This document shows positions 57,413-64,000 of a DNA stretch of 64,000 bases, one piece after another. The notes beneath the pieces were generated by a model, which was not told the DNA's origin, did not search any database, and saw only the letters and a program-made list of their open reading frames with translations. Made by a program: the position numbers and the translations under genes. This stretch comes from Atherix ibis. Its lineage: Eukaryota > Arthropoda > Insecta > Diptera > Athericidae. Every line of letters begins with the position of its first letter. The first letter of the stretch is position 1. The stretch covers positions 47,965,020 through 48,029,019 of the forward strand of contig OY282607.1 in the NCBI GenBank assembly GCA_958298945.1, in the 5' to 3' direction.

Positions 57413-57881
57413 CTTCTGTATTTTCGCAAATCTTTCATTCCTTAGCAATGATAATAAATAGCAAATTATTTGGGGTTTAAGATATCTTTTCCGAATTGAT
57501 AATCTTCTCTAAAATCGTATTATTGTTTATAAAACTGGTGGTATTATATTAAGTGTTTAAGACTTTTCAATTAAATATTATTTTTATATTACAAATAATA
57601 TCTGGTTATATCCAAAATTTCAGATAATCTCTAAAAGAAGTGAAAATAGGCATTCTACGTTTTTTTTTACAAAAGAGTATGTAAGTCTTACTTTCCGCTT
57701 GAAAATATCAAAAAACTGTCAGAAACAATAATAAAAATTACCTATTCAAAATACGATTTACATCTGCTTAACTAAATATGTGACTAAATCCGGTTTTCTG
57801 CAGATTTCATTGTATGTGAGTAAGATTTGAATTCGTCACTCATAATGGGTATTAAAATTCAATTCAAAATAGATGATAACA
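57413..57881. other. AT-rich spacer
   Basis: No supported feature. Confidence 0.35.
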
Positions 57882-57957
57882 TATAAAAACCGGCAGCAAA
57901 GAAAGTGATACGAGTTCAATACACTGGAAAGGTGATGACCTCTCAGTTTGCTTGCAG
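57882..57957 (+). promoter_or_regulatory. Candidate core promoter and non-coding first exon
   Basis: TATAAAA at 57882-57888 is followed about 33 bases later by TTCAAT (57915-57920), which could serve as an initiator. A donor-like CAG/GTGAAA at 57957/57958 could end a short non-coding exon. An acceptor TTTAG occurs at 58553. The arrangement is suggestive only. Confidence 0.3.
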
Positions 57958-58164
57958 GTGAAAGGAATTTTTTTTATATATAATATTTTTATAACTATTA
58001 CGTAATTCTTAACTAATAAAATATTAGCTAAACTGAATCGATTTTATTACTACGAATACAAACTTATGTACATCTTTATATATGTAATTTCGAATGTATG
58101 TATTAGTATGTCAGTTAAAATCTCTTCTTAAAAATTTTTATCTAACATTCTGGAAATGAGATTT

Positions 58165-58460
58165 GAGGTGTCAAGAAACGTTCCAATTTCTTACAAATCC
58201 AAGATCCTTCGTAAATTTTTTAATGCCCCCCTTTTATGTTCCTATTAATGTTCCCGTTGTTCCAGACTTTTGTATGTACCCCCACTAGCAAAAATTTGAC
58301 TGCGTTCTATTACTCCCTCCGGAAACATCCATCGGAGACCAAAGAGATAATGGCCTTGAGGTTTCGTTGAGTATGTAACTCTTACTAGGTAGTTGGAGAG
58401 ACGTTGATGGGTGTTTTACTCCCACTTCATCTTGCATAATATTGTTATATATTTATTGCT
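58165..58460 (+). mobile_element. Jockey second-family 3' scrap
   Basis: Matches the last ~300 bp of the element at 23.3-26.8 kb, including GTTGATGGGTGTTTTACTCC near its end. Without coding value. It would lie in the intron of the candidate gene described at 57882 and 58554. Confidence 0.75.
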
Positions 58461-58553
58461 ATAACTCTTATTACAATAAAATTGTAATTATCGATAGTAT
58501 AATAAAATCCAAACTAAATAAACATTTTAGCTAAGAAAACAATTTTAGTTTAG

Positions 58554-58601
58554 ATGATGACCTCAAAGAAAGCCATTATAATTAGCGTATTTTTTGTTAT
58601 T
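58554..58601 (+). CDS. Candidate signal-peptide exon (16 codons)
   Basis: Follows the acceptor AATTTTAGTTTAG. It begins ATGATGACC and encodes MMTSKKAIIISVFFVI, a typical basic start plus hydrophobic core, before the donor GTATGT at 58602. Phase 0. It may belong with the TATA-like promoter 600 bases upstream. Further exons were not found, and the mariner at 58966 lies just downstream. Confidence 0.3.
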
Positions 58602-59116
58602 GTATGTGAAACTCTTAATTTTAGGCGCTCAGAACTGATATTTATTTATATTAAATTATTTTATTATAATTATGAAACGTTTACTGCGTTTTATTGGTTG
58701 AAGATAAAAATTAATTAGGGTTCGTGCTATAAATGTGGTCAATATTAGAAAATATTATGACATTATCTATATTGTTTCATTAACAATCTTAATATTCATT
58801 ATAAGAATTGAAATACGAATTTCAGGTAAATTAAACTTACTTTTGGACTATAGCCCGCTATGCTTGAAATTATAAGTGCAAAGACTTTCTTAGCAGTGGT
58901 AAATTTACGTCTACCATTATAGTAAAAAGCTCCTTAAAATTGAAATTTAAATTCATATGTACGTACGAAGGTTATTCAACAAGTACTTAGCCTCACCGCC
59001 CGATGGAACTGCAGTACATTATTTTATTAGCCTACTGTCAAAGTTTCAGTCGATTCCCTTTATTAGTTTTGTTTTGAGAGCCTTTGAAAGCGAGCGTGTC
59101 GGTCGGTTGCACAAAA

Positions 59117-60419
59117 ATGGAAAAAGAACAATATCGTTCGGTGATTAGATTCTTGTTTTTGGAAGGGAAAATGCGCAGCGAAATCAAAGATCGCTTGGAT
59201 GCTGTGTATGGTGACTCTTCTCCTTCGATGGCAACCGTCAAGAATTGGTTCAACGAGTTTGTTCGTGACCGCACGTCGGTTTTTGATGAGCCACGCCCAG
59301 GTGCCCCGAAAACGGCTGCTACGGAGGAAAACGTTAAAAAAGTCCACGATCTCGTGTTGGCAGACCGTCGATTGAAGGTTCACGAGATAGCTGAGACTGT
59401 GGGCATCGCAGTAGGAACGGTGCATCATATTCTACACGAAGAACTGGGCATGAGAAAGCTGTCGGCGGGATGGGTGCCGCGTTTGCTCCCACCGGAAAAC
59501 AAGCGCAACTGTGAGACCACATCGGCGAAGTGTTTGGCGCTGTTTCAGCGCAATCCAGCGGAGTTCTTGCGTCGTTTCGTGACCGTCGACGAAACATGGA
59601 TTCACTGGTACACACCAGAGAACAAGGAACAGTCGAAACAGTGGACTTCACCCGGCGAACGTACTCCGAAGAAGGCGAAGACTGTTCGATCGGCCGGAAA
59701 GGTGATGGCCACTGTTTTCTGGGATTCACAAGGTGTGGTCCACATCGATTACCTCGAGAAGGGTAAAACAATCACGGGGCGCTACTATGCTGACTTATTG
59801 GGCCGATTTGACGTCGAATTGAAGAAAAAGCGTGACCGTCGACGAAACATGGATTCACTGGTACAAACCAGAGACCAAGGAACAGTCGAAACAGTGGACT
59901 TCACCCGGCGAACGTACTCCGAAGAAGGCGAAGACTGTTCGATCGGCCGGAAAGGTGATGGCCACCGTTTTCTGGGATTCACAAGGTGTGATCCACATCG
60001 ATTACCTCGAGAAGGGTTAAACAATCACGGGGCGATACTATGCTGACTTATTGGGCCGATGTGGCGTCGAATTGAAGAAAAAGCGGCCCCGCTTTGCGAA
60101 GAAAAAAGTGCTGTTCCACCACGACAACGCGCCGGCTCACACCTCCGCCGTCGCCATGGCCAAATTGGTCGAATTGCGCTACGAATTGCTGCCCCATCCA
60201 CCGTACTCTCCAGATTTGGCCCCCTGTGACTACTTTTTGTTTCCAAACCTGAAAAAATCACTCGCCGGAAATAGATTTGAGTCGAATGAGGAGGTCATCG
60301 TCGCCACGGAGGCCTATTTTGCTTCCCTCGAGAAAATGTATTTTTTGGACGAGTTAAAAAAGTTAGAGCATCGCTGGGCCAAGTGTATCGAGCTTGAAGG
60401 AGATTATGTGGAAAAATAA
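59117..60419 (+). pseudogene. Family E mariner transposase, broken by a 253 bp duplication
   Basis: Starts MEKEQYRSVIRFLFLEGK. Helix-turn-helix blocks follow (RPGAPKTAATEENVKKVHD, HEIAETVGIAVGTVHHILHE), then WVPRLLPPENKR, the first Asp in TVDETWIHWYTP, and GKVMATVFWDSQG. At 59831 the codons from the first-Asp region are repeated. Because 253 is not a multiple of three, the frame changes at the junction. The frame ending GDYVEK carries the second Asp (HHDNAPAH) and third Asp (APCDYF). Without the duplication the frame would be close to open. Confidence 0.93.
59578..60083. repeat. Tandem duplication, 2 x 253 bp, within mariner family E
   Basis: Units are 59578-59830 and 59831-60083, both from CGTGACCGTCGAC to GAAGAAAAAG. 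They differ at only a handful of positions (for example ACACACCAGAGAAC against ACAAACCAGAGACC). A CG at the junction is shared by both edges. Confidence 0.93.
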
Positions 60420-60606
60420 ATTGCCACCTTTCCAAAATTTTCGTTTTTCTTTTGTAGGCTAAGTACTTGTTGAATGACCTTCGTATGTTTGTCAGTTAAA
60501 GAGAGTTTTTTTTTGAAATCCTATGCCTTGTCACTAGAAAATTTGTACAATCTTTGAAATATTTCACGAACTTCGAATAGAAAATGACAAATTAATACTT
60601 AGTGTG

Positions 60607-60660
60607 AAGATGTGTAGTCAATTTTTAATTTAAAAAAATTAAAAATTGACTGCACATCTT
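60607..60660. repeat. Near-perfect 24 bp palindromic hairpin, 6 base loop
   Basis: AAGATGTGTAGTCAATTTTT and the next four bases (60607-60630) pair with 60637-60660, with one mismatch. It lies 120 bp outside the family E mariner. Confidence 0.85.
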
Positions 60661-61109
60661 ATTTAAACAAAATATCTTCATCATGATTACCTATAAAAAT
60701 CATAAATAAACCAGAACACATATTTATTTGAACTTAAATCTCACCCATTATAGTGGTTTCTTATTTTTGTAAAGTAATTTTTTACCATTTCCATTTGGAT
60801 AGTTAGATAAATTAAATAAATTGTTGCATTTGGTTAATTAACACATCTAAATACTTGACTTAAAATACCAGAAAATATGTACAAAAACCGAGAATTCGAG
60901 TGTTGTAGTTGGAAATATCTCAGAAAATATAATTGTTGTCATATTATAAATTTTTTTTGTTAAGTTTGGAGAATTCGCGAGTTTGAGTTACTTGTAATAC
61001 AATAATCCTATGGGGACATAAATCATTTCTGTAGACTGGAAGACGCACCTCACTCAGGGACGCTTCAATATCTGAAACTGATGAAACTGCAGGGAAAAAA
61101 CAGCACTAA
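60661..61109. other. Spacer, no gene seen
   Basis: AT-rich; nothing recognisable. Confidence 0.35.
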
Positions 61110-61760
61110 GGCTGCCAGAATTTCTAGTTTAATTTAGGGCTGCACGAATCTTTTTGGCAGCAAAATAAATAGAAATAGAGAAATAAATAACTTTTTTCCA
61201 TCTTTTTGGCAGCAAACGGATTCCATGTCGAAAAAAGTGCTCGTCTTTTGAGGCCATCTATGATCCACAAATAGACCAAATACTTGGTTTTTTGCCACAA
61301 AACTGCTTGTCTTTTGAGGCAACACACGATCCACGCGTCATCGATAGGAAGAGGTAACAGTCTGTTCTGGAGAATACGGCGGGTGGGGCAAAACATCCCA
61401 TTTCAGTGTTTCCAGGTAGGTTTTAACCACCTCAGCAACATATGGCCAAGCGTTGTCATATTTTTGCTTGTGTTCTGGCAATTTTTACTTTAATACTCGG
61501 CTCAAACGCAACAGTTGTGTTTGGTAGTGAGCTTCTGTGATGGTTTCACCCAGTTGCAATACCTTATAATATACCACGCACAAATTTCGATATTTTCACG
61601 CACAAAAAAATATATAACCCGATAAAAAGTTACAAATGTTATGATGAGGATTTGTTGACAGATGCCTAAATTTACGATATGACATTTCTGATCTGATGTT
61701 TTGGACCAGCATTTATTGCTGGTGCCATCTATTGGAAAACGGCAGTTTCCCAATTTTACT
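61110..61760 (-). mobile_element. Mariner family G, copy 3 (decayed)
   Basis: The right end, read inward, is GGGAGTAAAATTGGGAAACT followed by TAGATGGCACC (61731-61741). The minus strand contains transposase scraps (HMLLRWLKPTWKH, then FCPTRRILQN), plus two diverged copies of the sequence around CTGCTTGTCTTTTGAGG and CTCGTCTTTTGAGG, a local duplication at about 61150-61330. Most of the N-terminal coding region is deleted. Confidence 0.7.
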
Positions 61761-61812
61761 CCCGAAATGTCCAAGACGATACTTTTTTCAAGACTTGCTC
61801 GTTTTCAAGGTA

Positions 61813-62083
61813 CGAGTGTCATTCAACAAGTACTTAGCCTACAAAAGAAAAACGAAAATTTTGGAAAGGTGGCAATTTATTTTTCCACATAATCTCCTTC
61901 AAGCTTGATACACTTGGCCCAGCGATGCTCAAACTTTTTTAACCCGTCCAAAAAATACATTTTCTCGAGGGAAGCAAAATAGGCCTCCGTGGCGACGATG
62001 ACCTCCTCATTCGACCCAAATCTATTCCCGGCGAGTGATTTTTTCAGGTTTGGAAACAAAAAAAGGTCCCAGGGATAATGAAA
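61813..62083 (-). mobile_element. Mariner family E, 3'-end remnant
   Basis: CGAGTGTCATTCAACAAGTA next to a TA matches the family E terminal repeat. The minus strand encodes NLKKSLAGNRFGSNEEVIVA, a Phe/Tyr-rich segment and GDYVEK. Homology stops at about 62083. About 270 bp of the 3' end of the transposon remain. Confidence 0.88.
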
Positions 62084-62299
62084 TCTTTAGATCAAAATTT
62101 AAGTGATAAAACACCAGAAACTCACTTTTTGCAGACAAAATGACTTTTTAAACGGCTACTTGAGTGTTTTTGTAGCCCCAAATAAGGCAATTTTTTTTTG
62201 TTGACGTATCCAAAGAGTGACTGGAAGAATCGGCATCCAAAGCCAGCTGCACTCTCACCGAATCTACGTATCTTCTGCACATTCTACTGCCAATTAAAT

Positions 62300-62378
62300 A
62301 GAAGAACAAATCTTCAATTATATATAGTATGTCATTTAAGAGAAGAACAAATCTTCCCTTAAATGACATATATAATTG
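62300..62378. repeat. Inverted repeat with nested direct repeat
   Basis: CAATTATATAT ... GTCATTTAAG at 62315-62340 pairs with 62358-62378, with a 5-base bulge. AGAAGAACAAATCTTC occurs at 62300-62315 and again at 62341-62356, inside the loop. Confidence 0.8.
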
Positions 62379-63005
62379 ACAATTGTCATTATACCTATAA
62401 TTCGGTATGATTATTTCAGAAACCGAATTTTTCAAAAAGAGTGATTATTAGAATTTCTATCAGATGACATCAAATCAATATAATCATCACTTTCTATTTA
62501 AATCATATGCAATAGATATTTAAAATGAATGAAAATATTAATAAATAAGTCCAGTCCCTTACAATTTTCTTTTTCTAAAAGTAAGATCAATTTCGAGAGT
62601 TGGTAATTTATTCTTCTGGCAAAAAAAAAGTTTATTCATTTATGCTAATCTTATAAATTAAAAAAATCATATGATTCGATTATAGAAACAACAATATCTA
62701 CTTATTAATTTGCATACTACTAAAAAATTATACAATCTTAAATAATTTATTGTAAGTTTCCGTTTTTCTATAAAAAAAATTACTTTTTTTACTTCCGTTT
62801 TGATTATAAATCCAATAGTAGCAGTAAAAACAAAAAAAAGTCATATTTTTTTTGGAATTTCAGTAAATAAAATTTAACATAATCAAAAACTTTCAATATA
62901 TTACAACACATGCTAATATACTAAAAATATACTCATAATAACTTTATTTATCACAAACTAAACTGAAAGTGACGATGATTTCTGAACTCATATAATACAA
63001 TTTCA
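62379..63005. other. AT-rich spacer
   Basis: No recognisable gene or repeat. Confidence 0.35.
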
Positions 63006-63008
63006 TAC

Positions 63009-63038
63009 GTTATTGGTGGGACAAGGTCCACCAATAAC
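63009..63038. repeat. 11 bp perfect hairpin at the edge of a DD41D-like relic
   Basis: GTTATTGGTGG at 63009-63019 and its complement at 63028-63038, with an 8-base loop. It lies just beyond the C-terminal codons of a minus-strand transposase. Confidence 0.75.
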
Positions 63039-63039
63039 A

Positions 63040-64000
63040 CACATTTTATATGAAAATGCCATCATTCTTTATTGAATAAAACTTGTAGAGACTTTAGAAT
63101 ATCTCGAGTAAATGTCCACCACGACTATGTTTACGGACATTGATCCTTTTTACAAAATTTTCGGTCGAATTTTTGTATATTTGTGTTCTATTTCACGAAT
63201 GAGGCTCTTGAATTGTGCGTGATCTATTTTTGTAAGCCTTATCTTTCCACATAGCCCCACAAGAATAAGTCCGACGACGTTAATTCACTGAACTTTACTG
63301 TGGATGTATCAAAACTTCCCAACCAAGGTCCCGGAGTTTCTAGCGAGTCACTATAAACGTGTCTGGCCTGGCCTTGTGGCTTTCTTTCAAAGACAGAGCT
63401 CTTGAATTACGTGTGGTATATTCTTATAAACCTTATCTTTCACATAACCTCACAAAAATAAGTGCAACGCCGTTAATTCACATGATCTTGATAGCCAATT
63501 GACATCACTTCTTCGCTTGGTGCCAGTCCGTACTTTAAGGTGAATGCATCAAAGCTTCCTAACCAAACTCTGCGAGTTTCAGGCGAGTCACTATAAGTAT
63601 ATATGGCCTGGCGTTGTGGCTCTCTTTCATTGATGGAGTTCTTGAATTGCGTGTGGTCTATTGTTATAAGCCTTATATTTCATAAAGCCCCACAAAAATA
63701 AGTGCAACGACGTTAATTCACATGATATTGGTGGTCAATTGACGTCCTTTACATTTTGTCGATTATTTCTTGGGAAGTGTGGCACGTAGCACCGTCTTTT
63801 TGAAACCACAAATTGTCGAAATCCTTGTCATCAAAAATAGATAAATATAAATTGGTTACCATGTCTCTGTAGCGCACTCCATTGACAAAATGGAGATGTC
63901 TCATTTTCGCAAAAGTAATGACCAATAATGCCTCCGGACCTTAAAGCGCACACTCAGTCACACGCAATAAATGGAATAGTTGTTCAATAACTGCTCTAGG
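63040..64000 (-). mobile_element. DD41D-like transposase relic containing a chimeric tandem repeat (runs off the window)
   Basis: Minus strand from the window edge: RYRDMVTNLYLSIFDDKDFD, LWFQKDGATCHTSQEIIDKM (second Asp intact), then three repeated units, then KRINVRKHSRGGHLLEIF, the C-terminus. The third acidic region reads CELTSLHLF or SELTSSDLFLWGYV depending on the unit. The N-terminus lies beyond 64000. Confidence 0.75.
63205..63740. repeat. Chimeric tandem repeat, units of 194 and 240 bp, about 2.5 copies
   Basis: CTTGAATT followed by a G/T-rich stretch recurs at 63207, 63401 and 63641. Each unit joins a DD41D-like piece (for example VNWLSRSCELTALHLFL, KDKAYKNRSRTIQE) to a piece resembling mariner family F or Hsmar1 catalytic block 2 (HNARPYILIVTRLKLAEFG, RDLGWEVLIHP). 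The 240 bp unit has extra sequence near 63485-63530. Confidence 0.72.

Larger units (their letters stand above)
58966..60483 (+). mobile_element. Mariner family E, with internal duplication
   Basis: The inverted ends CGAAGGTTATTCAACAAGTA and CGAAGGTCATTCAACAAGTA (read inward) are flanked by TA at 58964-58965 and 60484-60485. Length is 1,518 bp, of which 253 bp is an internal tandem duplication. It is less AT-rich than its surroundings, and apart from the duplication and a few changes the coding sequence is nearly intact, so it looks young. Confidence 0.94.

Noticed and set aside
59334..59771. Long minus-strand frames opposite the family E transposase
   Set aside because: Shadows of the plus-strand coding sequence, repeated in both units of the tandem duplication.
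1..64000. A defence system, CRISPR array, secondary-metabolite cluster or viral insertion
   Set aside because: Nothing resembling such systems was seen on either strand; identifiable coding content is one host acyltransferase plus transposon genes.

Overview
This 64 kb window is AT-rich eukaryotic DNA, almost certainly from an insect. The evidence is a spliced gene with arthropod-type introns, many Tc1/mariner transposons from at least seven lineages, and non-LTR retroelements of the jockey, RTE, R1 and RNase H-bearing (I-like) clades. I cannot name the order with confidence. There is no sign of bacterial operons, CRISPR, rRNA or tRNA.

One host gene can be reconstructed with confidence. It is a minus-strand, seven-exon gene of the nose-resistant-to-fluoxetine (NRF-6) acyltransferase-3 family, running from 29371 down to 10211. 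Its exons join in frame through GT-AG introns to an uninterrupted protein of about 782 residues. It has a signal peptide, an N-terminal NRF domain and a multi-pass acyltransferase domain. Intron 1 is about 16.35 kb and almost all of the identifiable sequence in it is transposon. From left to right it holds an RTE retroelement carrying a nested irritans-type mariner, an R1/integrase mosaic, a DD41D-like transposase relic, a second mariner, a jockey element, and a tandemly duplicated DD41D-like relic.

Layout: 1-0.76 kb unassigned; 0.77-3.1 kb 5'-truncated jockey; 4.36-5.54 kb irritans mariner; 7.0-9.5 kb mariner (family G) with a second mariner (family B) nested in it; 10.2-29.4 kb the NRF gene and its intron; 29.9-31.1 kb family G copy; 31.7 kb jockey scrap; 32.4-33.2 and 35.2-36.4 kb two MDQR-type mariners (family M); 36.4-38.2 kb jockey with a 356 bp MITE-like insertion; 39.8-42.3 kb mariner (family F) with a family B copy nested in it; 45.8-47.1 kb Mos1-like mariner; 50.0-51.1 kb family B copy; 52.2-54.9 kb DD41D-like scrap, then an R1-clade insertion with a 16 bp target duplication; 55.4-57.4 kb irritans mariner split by a retroelement tail; 59.0-60.5 kb mariner (family E) with a 253 bp internal duplication; 61.1-62.1 kb two mariner remnants; 63.0-64.0 kb DD41D-like relic containing a chimeric tandem repeat. 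Very AT-rich DNA without recognisable coding sequence lies between.

Two very short exons that could encode signal peptides (34331-34397 and 58554-58601) hint at additional small secreted-protein genes whose other exons I could not find. All transposase and reverse transcriptase genes seen here are damaged by frameshifts, stops, deletions or loss of catalytic residues. The family letters B, E, F, G and M are labels used only in this report.
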